64,000 bases of DNA from Fibrivirga algicola. GTDB taxonomy: Bacteria > Bacteroidota > Bacteroidia > Cytophagales > Spirosomataceae. Made by a program: the position numbers and the translations under genes. The stretch covers positions 62,001-126,000 of the forward strand of contig NZ_WAEL01000003.1 of the NCBI RefSeq assembly GCF_011742925.1. The letters are read 5' to 3'. The notes under the pieces are model-generated. The model was not told the DNA's origin. It did no database searches and saw only the letters and a program-made list of their open reading frames with translations. This document shows, in pieces, positions 16,893-24,652 of this stretch (its first letter is position 1; each line of letters opens with the position of its first letter).

Positions 16893-17309
16893 ATGCTCAT
16901 TTTCCTGACACTGCTTCACTTCCTGACAACCCCTATTCTGACTCCCACGAGCAAAACCAAGTTCACCGTGGAGATACAAAACGTACAAACAGCCACGGGA
17001 ACGGTTGAAATAGGTTTATACAAACCCTGCAGCGGGTTTCCCGATAAGTGTAAGCCGTACGAAACCAAGCAGGTAAAAGCAGCCAAAGGCAGTGTGCACG
17101 CTATTTTCGAAGTTGATCCGGGCGACTACGCCCTCGCGATTTACCACGACGTGAACAGCAATGGAAAAATTGATATGCGCTTTATGATTCCCCGCGAGCC
17201 TTACGGCTTCAGCAACAATATCCGTCCCCGTTTTTCGGCACCCAAGTTTCAGGAGTGCCGGGTGCAGATCGGGCATGAAGCGAAAAACGTGAGCATCCGC
17301 ATTGAGTAA
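16893..17309 (+). CDS. DUF2141 secreted protein
   Basis: A 138-residue protein with a hydrophobic N-terminus (MLIFLTLLHFLTTPILTP) that may act as a signal. The body shows the DUF2141 pattern: FTVEIQNVQTATGTVEIGLY, then FEVDPGDYALAIYHDVNSNGKID, MRFMIPREPYGFSNN and FSAPKFQECRVQI. The family is common in Bacteroidota and Proteobacteria with unknown function. It is likely a periplasmic beta-sandwich. The DVNSNGKID loop looks like a calcium-binding loop, which is a suggestion only. Confidence 0.85.
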   Translation: MLIFLTLLHFLTTPILTPTSKTKFTVEIQNVQTATGTVEIGLYKPCSGFPDKCKPYETKQVKAAKGSVHAIFEVDPGDYALAIYHDVNSNGKIDMRFMIPREPYGFSNNIRPRFSAPKFQECRVQIGHEAKNVSIRIE

Positions 17310-17373
17310 TGACGCCTCGGAACGGAGCGCAAACAGGCTTCGGTACACAGCTATCCTCTACTTTATCCTACCA

Positions 17374-17391
17374 CCGGCGCCTTGGCGCCGG
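17374..17391. repeat. short GC-rich hairpin before the M1 peptidase gene
   Basis: CCGGCGC and GCGCCGG flank a 4-nt loop (17374-17391). It lies after the DUF2141 stop and 12 nt before the M1 peptidase ATG, so it could end upstream transcription or affect translation. Confidence 0.4.
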
Positions 17392-17402
17392 GCTACAGGC
17401 TT

Positions 17403-19424
17403 ATGAAACACCTCTTCTTCTTATTGACAACCTGGCTGTGGCAGACAGTCGTCTATGCACAATCAGATCAGCCGGAGGCAATCAGGCCCGGAGCCGACGT
17501 TTGTGCCGAAGGCAAGGTGCGGTATTTTGGTAAACTCTTCCAAACGGGTCAGGCGTCGGGTCGGCAAATGGCTCCTACCGTACAGGCCGTTGGCGACTCA
17601 ACCATCGACATTACCTACTATGGGTTAGACGTACAGGTCACCACCGCGCCCAACTACCTACGCGGCGCAACCACCGTGGGCCTGAAAGCAAACGTACCCA
17701 GCCTGACCCAGTTTTACCTGGATTTCAACACCAGCATGAAGGTCGACTCGGTGCGGGCGGGCACGCAACGCCTGGCCTATACGCATCAGAGCAACCGGCT
17801 CACGATTACGCTGCCACAGGCCATTGCGCGGGGACAGGCGGACCGCGTTACGGTCTATTACCAAGGCCTGCCAACTACCCCAAACGCGGGGTTGACCGAG
17901 CAGGCGTTTGTGTTCAGCACCCACGAAACTACTTCCGACCCACTGATTTACACCCTTAGCGAGCCCTACGGCGCGTCTGACTGGTTTCCCTGCAAAGATA
18001 CTCCCGCCGACAAAGCCGATTCCTCAGCGGTCAACATCACCATGGCTCCGTTCTTCGTGTCGGTGTCAAATGGCCTGCTGCAGGGGGTAACCACCAACGC
18101 CGACGGCACAAAAACGTACCGCTGGAAAAACAGCTACCCCATTGCCCAGTACCTGATCTCAATTGCCGCTTCGAACTACAGCCTCTACGACAACCCGTTC
18201 ACGTATCAGGGCGTTACCATGCCGGTGTCGCACTACGTTTTCCCCGAAGATCTGACCAGCGTTAGAGCAGCCCTGACCGAGACCAACAACATGATTAAGG
18301 TCTTCTCTGACCTGTTTGGCACGTATCCGTTCATTCGCGAAAAATATGGCCACGCTCAGTTTCGCTGGGGAGGCGGCATGGAACACCAAACGGCTACCTC
18401 GATCATTAAGAGCGCCATGAACCGCGACGTAATTGCGCACGAGCTGATGCACCAGTGGTTTGGCGATAAGATCACTTGCCGCAACTGGCAGAACATCTGG
18501 CTCAACGAAGGATTTGCGTCGTATGGCGAGGCTATTTATCAGGAATCGATCAACGGAAACGCCACATACCGCAGCTACATGAACAACTTCATGACCCGGG
18601 CCCGGTCTGCTTCAGGTACGTTGTATGTGCAGAATGTAAACGACATCAACCAGATTTTCAGCAGTACGCGTAGCTACGCCAAGGGCGCAGTGGTGTTGCA
18701 CATGCTACGCGGCGTTGTGGGCGACAGTACGTTTTTTAAAGGTATGCGCGCCTACGCGAGTTCACCCGTTGCCTATAGTACTGCCGTGACCGAAGATTTC
18801 CAGAAAGTGATGGAAACTACATCGGGCCGGAACTTGGGCTACTTCTTCCGCGAATGGGTCTACGGCGAAGGGTACCCCACCTACAGCTATTCGCTGAGCC
18901 CTGTTACCGGAACAAACCGGGCCGTTTTACAACTGCGTCAGACGGTGGGCTCTAACCCAACCTCGTTTACCATGCCGGTGCAGGTAACCCTTCAGTCAGC
19001 GGCGGGCGATAGTATTATTACTGTGTTCAACGACCAACCGGTTCAGTCCTTTACCGTCACGGGCCGGGGTGCAGTAACCAACGCAGTCATTGACCCAAAC
19101 AACTGGATTCTGAAGGCGGCAACTGTACAGCGCATCGCCGTTGACCCAACGGTTCTGGCCACCGAGGAATCCCTGCAGCTACGCGTTTTCCCGAACCCAG
19201 GCAACGACTTGCTCACGGCCGAGTTTACGACCCAAACAGCGGGACCGCTTACTGTTTCGCTGGTCAATCTGTTTGGCCAGGCGGTATCTACGCAGACCGA
19301 ACAGAATGTACCTGCAGGCAACCAGGTGCGCTCTGTTTCGCTGAAAGCCCTGCCAGCCGGTAGGTACGTACTCCGTCTGCAAACTGCTGATGGCGTAAAG
19401 AGCGCGGCGGTACTGGTAAAGTAA
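17403..19424 (+). CDS. M1 family aminopeptidase with T9SS sorting domain
   Basis: A 673-residue secreted protein from the ATG at 17403 (signal MKHLFFLLTTWLWQTVVYAQ). The exopeptidase motif is GGMEHQTA and the zinc site is HELMHQWFG (H346, H350) plus WLNEGFASY (E369), with the 18-residue spacing standard for M1. The C-terminal 85 residues (LQLRVFPNPGNDLLTAEF through LPAGRYVLRL) form a type A sorting domain for the type IX secretion system, so the enzyme should be exported across the outer membrane. The aminopeptidase role is known for the family; the substrate is unknown. The next gene, yiaK, is unrelated. Confidence 0.93.
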   Translation: MKHLFFLLTTWLWQTVVYAQSDQPEAIRPGADVCAEGKVRYFGKLFQTGQASGRQMAPTVQAVGDSTIDITYYGLDVQVTTAPNYLRGATTVGLKANVPSLTQFYLDFNTSMKVDSVRAGTQRLAYTHQSNRLTITLPQAIARGQADRVTVYYQGLPTTPNAGLTEQAFVFSTHETTSDPLIYTLSEPYGASDWFPCKDTPADKADSSAVNITMAPFFVSVSNGLLQGVTTNADGTKTYRWKNSYPIAQYLISIAASNYSLYDNPFTYQGVTMPVSHYVFPEDLTSVRAALTETNNMIKVFSDLFGTYPFIREKYGHAQFRWGGGMEHQTATSIIKSAMNRDVIAHELMHQWFGDKITCRNWQNIWLNEGFASYGEAIYQESINGNATYRSYMNNFMTRARSASGTLYVQNVNDINQIFSSTRSYAKGAVVLHMLRGVVGDSTFFKGMRAYASSPVAYSTAVTEDFQKVMETTSGRNLGYFFREWVYGEGYPTYSYSLSPVTGTNRAVLQLRQTVGSNPTSFTMPVQVTLQSAAGDSIITVFNDQPVQSFTVTGRGAVTNAVIDPNNWILKAATVQRIAVDPTVLATEESLQLRVFPNPGNDLLTAEFTTQTAGPLTVSLVNLFGQAVSTQTEQNVPAGNQVRSVSLKALPAGRYVLRLQTADGVKSAAVLVK

Positions 19425-19433
19425 CTTGTAACG

Positions 19434-19451
19434 CCGAAGCGCCAGCTTCGG
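19434..19451. repeat. small hairpin after the M1 peptidase gene
   Basis: CCGAAGC and GCTTCGG flank a 4-nt loop; a related AAGCTGGAGCTT palindrome-like stretch follows at about 19480. It could act as a weak terminator. Confidence 0.4.
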
Positions 19452-19502
19452 TGACATAAATCTAGCCCTAACTATTGAAGCTGGAGCTTTAACACGACAC
19501 AT

Positions 19503-20486
19503 ATGCGAATTCCCTTCGACCAGCTAAAAGCTGAATGTAAACGGGTACTTCTGTCTCTCTCGTTTGAAGAAGAAAAGGCCGACTTGTGCGCGCAAATCTT
19601 TGCCGAAAACAGTCGCGACGGTGTGGAGACCCACGGTCTCAACCGGTTTCCGGTTTTTGTCAAGTTTGTGAAGGAAGGGCTGATCAACCCCAACGCCGAA
19701 CCCATTGTTACGGCAGGTCTGGGTGCCGTTGAACGTTGGGACGGTAATCTGGCTCCGGGCATGTACAACGCTTCGCTATGCATGAACAGAGCCATGAAAC
19801 TGGCCGATGACAATGGCATTGGCTGCGTAGCCATCAAGAACACCAACCACTGGATGCGTGGCGGCACCTATGGCTGGCAAGCGGCCGACGCGGGCTACAT
19901 CGGTATCTGTTTCACCAACACCATCGCCAATGTTCCCCCCTGGGGCGGCACCGAACCCAGGCTGGGCAACAACCCTTTTGTGATTGCCGTACCCCGAAAA
20001 GAAGGCAACATTGTGCTGGACATGGCCATGTCACAGTATTCGTACGGCAAAATTGGCCAGTACGCGGCCGACAAAAAGCAACTACCCATGCCCGGCGGCT
20101 ACGACACAGCCGGTAACCTGACCACCGACCCGGAGGCCATTCGGGAAACACAGCGGGCCTTGCCAATCGGCTTCTGGAAAGGCGCGGGTCTGTCGATGAT
20201 GCTCGATGTGCTGCTAACGGCCCTGACCGGGGGACAGTCGGTCGCCGATATTACTAATAGCGGCAACGAATCGGGTGTGTCGCAGTGTTTCATCTGCATC
20301 AAAAACCCACATATGCACGATTCGCTGATCGAGGAGCTCATCAATTTCACCAAAACCAGCGCGTTGGTCGACCCTGGAAATCCAATCAGGTACCCCGGCG
20401 AGAGCACGCTTGCTCACCGAAAGAAAAGTCTGGACATCGGCGTTCATGTAAATGAGCGTTTCTGGCAGGAGTTGCTGACCATGTAG
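19503..20486 (+). CDS. yiaK: 3-dehydro-L-gulonate 2-dehydrogenase (YiaK), Ldh family
   Basis: A 327-residue NAD(P)H-dependent oxidoreductase of the malate/L-lactate (LDH2) family, not the Rossmann type. Diagnostic segments are SRDGVETHGLNRFPVFV, GCVAIKNTNHWMRGG with the catalytic His, FTNTIANVPPWGG and LGNNPFVIAVPR, then the FWKGAGLSMMLDVL helix. The length and the GGTYGWQAA segment match YiaK (2,3-diketo-L-gulonate reductase). This suggests use of gulonate or ascorbate-type sugars. Specificity within the family is inferred from overall similarity. The gene stands without other sugar-pathway genes nearby. Confidence 0.82.
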   Translation: MRIPFDQLKAECKRVLLSLSFEEEKADLCAQIFAENSRDGVETHGLNRFPVFVKFVKEGLINPNAEPIVTAGLGAVERWDGNLAPGMYNASLCMNRAMKLADDNGIGCVAIKNTNHWMRGGTYGWQAADAGYIGICFTNTIANVPPWGGTEPRLGNNPFVIAVPRKEGNIVLDMAMSQYSYGKIGQYAADKKQLPMPGGYDTAGNLTTDPEAIRETQRALPIGFWKGAGLSMMLDVLLTALTGGQSVADITNSGNESGVSQCFICIKNPHMHDSLIEELINFTKTSALVDPGNPIRYPGESTLAHRKKSLDIGVHVNERFWQELLTM

Positions 20487-20592
20487 CAATTGGCTGGTTC
20501 TACCAGTGATCAGTCAGTAGGAAAGCCACCACAGCCAGTTTACTGATTACGACGTACCTGCAGCAAACAATGACAATCCGTCTCTTTATATC

Positions 20593-21045
20593 ATGAAACG
20601 AAGCATTCACTTTCTCCTTCCGCTTTTATTGCTGGCTCAACTAGCCGTTGGTCAGGACAAACTCGGTATTGTCGGGCATAACCACCTGGCGCTGCATGTG
20701 AAAGACATGGCCATCAGTACGGCGTTTTTTCGCGATGTAATGGGTTTGAAACCGATTCCGGTACCCGACAATCTGAAAGCCATCCGGTCGTGGTTCGACT
20801 TGGGCAATGGGCAGCAGATTCACCTCATGGCTGGCCGCACGGAGGAAATTATTCACGACAAAAACGCCAGCCATATTGCCCTCTTCGTCGACAACATCGA
20901 GAAGTCGGAGGCCTACTTAAAAGCGCATAATCTAACCTTTCACAAACAGACTCGTTTTGATGGGGTAGTACAGCTCTATTTCTCTGATCCTGACGGGTAT
21001 CTGTGGGAATTGAACCAGGGAAAAGTCGTCACAAAAGCGTACTAA
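20593..21045 (+). CDS. secreted VOC/glyoxalase-fold protein
   Basis: A 150-residue protein with a signal peptide (MKRSIHFLLPLLLLAQLAVGQ) in front of one vicinal oxygen chelate domain. Segments are GHNHLALHVKDMAISTAFF, the QIHLMAGR strand, ASHIALFVDNIE and FSDPDGYLWELNQ. Metal-binding His and Glu positions of the fold are kept (His in NHLALHV and SHIALF, Glu in WELNQ). It could be a glyoxalase-type or dioxygenase-like enzyme. Export is unusual for this fold and the substrate is unknown. The gene starts about 106 nt after yiaK. Confidence 0.8.
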   Translation: MKRSIHFLLPLLLLAQLAVGQDKLGIVGHNHLALHVKDMAISTAFFRDVMGLKPIPVPDNLKAIRSWFDLGNGQQIHLMAGRTEEIIHDKNASHIALFVDNIEKSEAYLKAHNLTFHKQTRFDGVVQLYFSDPDGYLWELNQGKVVTKAY

Positions 21046-21286
21046 GGACTCACTAGTCGCTAAAAAGGGCGGACCATTGCCTAAGTATCACCCAAGTATC
21101 ACCTGGGGTGGTTAACATTGTGTGTCAACGCGGGTTTTTGTTGTACACGCCGCCGGTAGGCCGTTTGTCAATCAATACGTTTCCAGGTCTAATTGCTAAC
21201 TCTACGAGCGTCTGCCTCGCTTCGGTTAGCCGTGTGCCCTGCCCGAACGAGTTTGGCCCTTTGTTAACCGTTTCCGTCGCTTTCTC

Positions 21287-22531
21287 ATGAAACTTAGTGA
21301 CTACTCTGCGTCTTCAACAGGCGTATCAACAAATGAACAAATGTCGAATACATCATCGATTAATAATCTGGTGGCTGCGACAGACCTGAGTAAAGCCAAT
21401 AAATCAGCCTTCGTATCGGACGTAGCCGGTAAGCAGACGGCATTGCCTGAGCATCTTATTTGCTTTTCGCACCTACGCTGGAACTTCGTTTACCAGCGCC
21501 CTCAACACCTGTTGAGCCGGGCGAGCGAGCAGTTAACGGTTTGGTTTCTGGAAGAGCCGATCTGGGGGTCCGATCTGCGGATCGAGGTACGTTCGGAAGG
21601 TGACAACCTCAATATTGTAGTGCCACATATTCCCCACGGAACACCCCATGAGGAGGTACTGGCCTATCAGCGGCGAATGGTCGATCAATTGATCGAATCA
21701 GAACGTATAACTAATTACGTTGCCTGGTACTACACTCCTATGGCTTTGCTGTTCAGCGACCACCTGACGCCCGACCGTACAGTTTATGACTGTATGGATG
21801 AGCTATCAGCCTTCTTGGGTGCGCCACGGCAATTGCTTGAGCTTGAAACAAAACTGATGGGCCGGGCCGACCAGGTGTTCACCGGCGGTTATAGCCTCTA
21901 CGAAGCGAAACGGACACGCCATGCACACGCTCATGCGTTTCCAAGCAGCATCGATTTTGCTCACTTCTCGAAAGCCCGCCGCAGTCAGACAGACCCGGCC
22001 GATCAGGCACAGATTTCGCAACCGCGTATCGGTTTCTCCGGCGTGATTGATGAGCGGTTCGACGTTGATTTGCTTCGCGATCTGGCGCAACGCCGCCCTG
22101 ACTGGCAGTTTGTTATTATTGGTCCCATCGTGAAGATCGACCCGGCTACGTTGCCCCATACGTCAAACGTTCATTACCTGGGCATGAAATCGTATAAGGA
22201 ACTGCCTGCTTATTTCAGCGGCTGGGACGTAGCGATGTTGCCCTTCGCCCTGAACGATTCAACAAAATTCATTAGTCCAACCAAAACGCCCGAATACCTG
22301 GCTGCTGGTTTGCCTACCGTATCTACGCCAATCCGTGATGTGGTACGTACCTATGGCGAAATGGGCTTTACACAGATTGCATCGACTGCCGCTGAGTTTG
22401 AAGCAGCCATCGAGAAAGCACTCGCGCATGAGCATCCAAAAAATTGGGAAGCCGTTGACAAATTCCTCAACGAAAACTCGTGGGACAAGACCTGGCAAGA
22501 CATGAGTGCATGCATTACTGTTGAGAAATAA
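21287..22531 (+). CDS. glycosyltransferase, GT-B fold (family 1-like)
   Basis: A 414-residue protein. The N-terminal 50 residues are polar and Ser/Thr-rich with no clear role. The catalytic part starts HLICFSHLRWNFVYQRPQHL, a signature of a subfamily that often accompanies UDP-galactopyranose mutase and cell-surface glycan genes. The C-terminal domain has RIGFSGVIDERFDVDLL, the VHYLGMKSYKELPAYFSGWD segment, and SPTKTPEYLAAGLPTVSTP with the donor-binding Glu. It likely adds a sugar to a surface polysaccharide or glycolipid at the cytoplasmic face of the inner membrane. No partner genes are next to it. Confidence 0.85.
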   Translation: MKLSDYSASSTGVSTNEQMSNTSSINNLVAATDLSKANKSAFVSDVAGKQTALPEHLICFSHLRWNFVYQRPQHLLSRASEQLTVWFLEEPIWGSDLRIEVRSEGDNLNIVVPHIPHGTPHEEVLAYQRRMVDQLIESERITNYVAWYYTPMALLFSDHLTPDRTVYDCMDELSAFLGAPRQLLELETKLMGRADQVFTGGYSLYEAKRTRHAHAHAFPSSIDFAHFSKARRSQTDPADQAQISQPRIGFSGVIDERFDVDLLRDLAQRRPDWQFVIIGPIVKIDPATLPHTSNVHYLGMKSYKELPAYFSGWDVAMLPFALNDSTKFISPTKTPEYLAAGLPTVSTPIRDVVRTYGEMGFTQIASTAAEFEAAIEKALAHEHPKNWEAVDKFLNENSWDKTWQDMSACITVEK

Positions 22532-22546
22532 GCGACAAGCATCGCG

Positions 22547-22603
22547 AACCAAGAGAGGCTCCGCTAATTCACCATTTGTGAATTAGCGGAGCCTCTCTTG
22601 GTT
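22547..22603. terminator. 26-bp perfect hairpin between convergent genes
   Basis: The arms 22547-22572 and 22578-22603 are perfectly complementary with a 5-nt loop. It sits between the glycosyltransferase and NFACT protein stops and is a strong bidirectional terminator candidate. Confidence 0.8.
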
Positions 22604-22612
22604 AACAACTCT

Positions 22613-24244
22613 TTATTCCTTCGGAACAACCAGCACTACATCCTCTTTTTCGACCACGACCTGGCCCTCAGCCAGGCCTTTTGGTTTACGGACGAATTTC
22701 TTGGGAGTTACAATCACCGGGCACAAGCTATCGGTTCGGCGTTTCGAGTACCAGGCGGCCAGTTCAGCCGCACGTTCGATCACTGTTTTCGGAAACGGCT
22801 TGCCCGCCTTGTATTTCACCACCACGTGCGACCCACTAACATCGCGGGCGTGGAGCCACAGGTCATCTTTATAGGCATATCGCTGGGTAAGCAGATCGTT
22901 GTTTTTGGCATTACGCCCAATCCGGATTACGAAACCTTCGTAAACAACTTCCTTGAACAATTCGGCGGGGTCAGTGCTGGCGGGGGCATCGCCCAATAGG
23001 CCATGCTGTTTCACGTATTTCCGTAGCTCCTTCAGCGAGACCATCAGTTCAATAGCCGCCCGGTGCGCCTGTAGCTGTTCGATTTCGCCTTCCCGGTATT
23101 CGATCTGCTGGGTCAGGTGCTCGCTTTCGATCTTTTCGTTTTTCGCTTTGCGGTAATACCCCTCCGCGTTGCGTTGCGGGGTCTGGTCAACCTTTAGCCG
23201 GATAGTGACGGGCCGGTTGTCGCGGTAAAAATCTTCGACAATAATCGTCTCCGGCGAGCGGCCTCCGGGCAATACAGGTACGTTGTGCAGATTGGCCATC
23301 AGCAGGTTGCCCAACTCTTCGTGACTTGGCCCATCGTCGCGGCTGATGAGGCGCTGCAGGTTGGCATCCATCAGCGCACGCGCCCGTTTCAATCGCTTGT
23401 CGATCAGGCGCAAGACTTCGGCTCGCTCCCGCTCAACAACGTTCTGCCCGTTGTAGGAAACAAAAAAACCGTTTGTTGCCTCGATCGGGTCGGCCCAGGT
23501 ACGTATCGGCTCGGCAATGGGCACGAGTGACAACGCCGGCCGGTGCTCGAACTGCACCAGTGAATAAACGGGCTGATCAAGCTCACGCAGTATATCCTGT
23601 AACAACGCCCAGGTAACGCCTGAACCAGCCTCCTGCGCCCGCTTCTCGACGTAGGCTCGTACTACTTTGCCGAATGTGGGAAACAGCTTCCGGTAGTCGC
23701 CCCCCGCCACCGTAAAGGCCGCTTCGCTCTGATCGATTGGCCGGTCAATGCTGTCGAGCGTCAGGTTTTTGTCGGCGACGAGTTTGCTATTGAACAGGTC
23801 CTCGACTTCGTTTCCGTTGAAAATAAGCAGGTTTGGCCGGTTACCGAAGAATTTAAACAGCAAGGTGTAGCCATCGGCCAGGTCAATAGCCAGACAGCGT
23901 TCATTCAGAAACGAACGCACCCCAAGCACCGCTTTGCCGGGTGTTTCCATGCCGGGCCGGTCGGGGTCGTCGCCGCCTTCGTTGCCTGTCAGGTTATTGA
24001 ACAGATCAACGCTATTGGTACGGGCACGCCGTACATCGTCAGAGATGAGCAAGCCCGAAAAGTCGGGACGGAGTGTAGCTTTGACAAAAACCGGCTTATA
24101 GTAATTGGCTTTCCCCCGCGCCTGTGCAAACGCCAGAATCACTTCGTCGCGATCCTGACTGAAGCATTCCATGAAATAGAGCCCCTGCAAGCGGGCCTGA
24201 AGCACGGGAGCCAGTTGGCGCAAAAAATAGTAATTGGTGTGCAT
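22613..24244 (-). CDS. NFACT family RNA-binding protein (RqcH/FbpA-like)
   Basis: A 543-residue protein from the ATG ending at 24244 (MHTNYYFLRQLAPVLQARL). The N-terminal NFACT-N part (residues about 1-230) leads into a long helical and coiled-coil region (NAEGYYRKAKNEKIESEHL). The C-terminal NFACT-R domain has GFVIRIGRNAKNNDLLTQRY and DLWLHARDVSGSHVVVK. Family members such as RqcH act in ribosome quality control by adding alanine tails to stalled nascent chains. The Asp-Arg pair needed for tRNA binding in RqcH is not evident in the matching region (LLFKFFGNRPNLLIF), so activity may differ. It is convergent with the glycosyltransferase. Confidence 0.82.
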   Translation of the reverse strand: MHTNYYFLRQLAPVLQARLQGLYFMECFSQDRDEVILAFAQARGKANYYKPVFVKATLRPDFSGLLISDDVRRARTNSVDLFNNLTGNEGGDDPDRPGMETPGKAVLGVRSFLNERCLAIDLADGYTLLFKFFGNRPNLLIFNGNEVEDLFNSKLVADKNLTLDSIDRPIDQSEAAFTVAGGDYRKLFPTFGKVVRAYVEKRAQEAGSGVTWALLQDILRELDQPVYSLVQFEHRPALSLVPIAEPIRTWADPIEATNGFFVSYNGQNVVERERAEVLRLIDKRLKRARALMDANLQRLISRDDGPSHEELGNLLMANLHNVPVLPGGRSPETIIVEDFYRDNRPVTIRLKVDQTPQRNAEGYYRKAKNEKIESEHLTQQIEYREGEIEQLQAHRAAIELMVSLKELRKYVKQHGLLGDAPASTDPAELFKEVVYEGFVIRIGRNAKNNDLLTQRYAYKDDLWLHARDVSGSHVVVKYKAGKPFPKTVIERAAELAAWYSKRRTDSLCPVIVTPKKFVRKPKGLAEGQVVVEKEDVVLVVPKE

Positions 24245-24323
24245 GCGTTGGGTGAACCAGTGAATCGTCAAAGGTAAACAACCCACCGGGGATAGGGGTT
24301 ATTCATTATATACGAACAACGTT

Positions 24324-24560
24324 ATGAGCAAGCAATCAACCCAACCAACCGTTCGCGAAACCGCCGACGATACCAAGAAGCACGAACTGAATACCAATCT
24401 TCCCGACGAAGCACAAGGCAAGACGTCGCGGGGTGTTCACAAAACAAAACAAAGCACGGAAGACGACCACTCGCCAGAAGGCCGGCAGCAAACACCGGGT
24501 GGTAAGACCAAAACCGAATTGGCTGATGAACGTGGCCCGAAAGGAAACGGTAACAAGTAA
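24324..24560 (+). CDS. small hydrophilic, likely disordered protein
   Basis: A 78-residue protein starting MSKQSTQPTVRETADDTKKH. It has no hydrophobic residues in clusters and is rich in Lys, Thr, Glu, Gln and Gly (SPEGRQQTPGGKTKTELADE), so it is probably unstructured. It is divergent from the NFACT gene and ends just before a 41-bp hairpin. Such short polar proteins in Bacteroidota are sometimes stress-induced, but nothing in the sequence proves it. Coding status rests on the clean ATG, the isolated position and the following terminator. Confidence 0.55.
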   Translation: MSKQSTQPTVRETADDTKKHELNTNLPDEAQGKTSRGVHKTKQSTEDDHSPEGRQQTPGGKTKTELADERGPKGNGNK

Positions 24561-24562
24561 CC

Positions 24563-24652
24563 AGTAAATAAAGAGTCTATTAAACGCAGCGGAGACAGAG
24601 CAAATTTAAACTTGCTCTGTCTCCGCTGCGTTTAATAGACTCTTTATTTACT
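24563..24652. terminator. 41-bp perfect inverted repeat overlapping the S9 peptidase stop codon
   Basis: The arms 24563-24603 and 24612-24652 are perfectly complementary over 41 bp with an 8-nt AT loop. The stop codon and last codon of the S9 peptidase gene (24648-24653) fall in the right arm. It lies between convergent genes. Confidence 0.8.
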
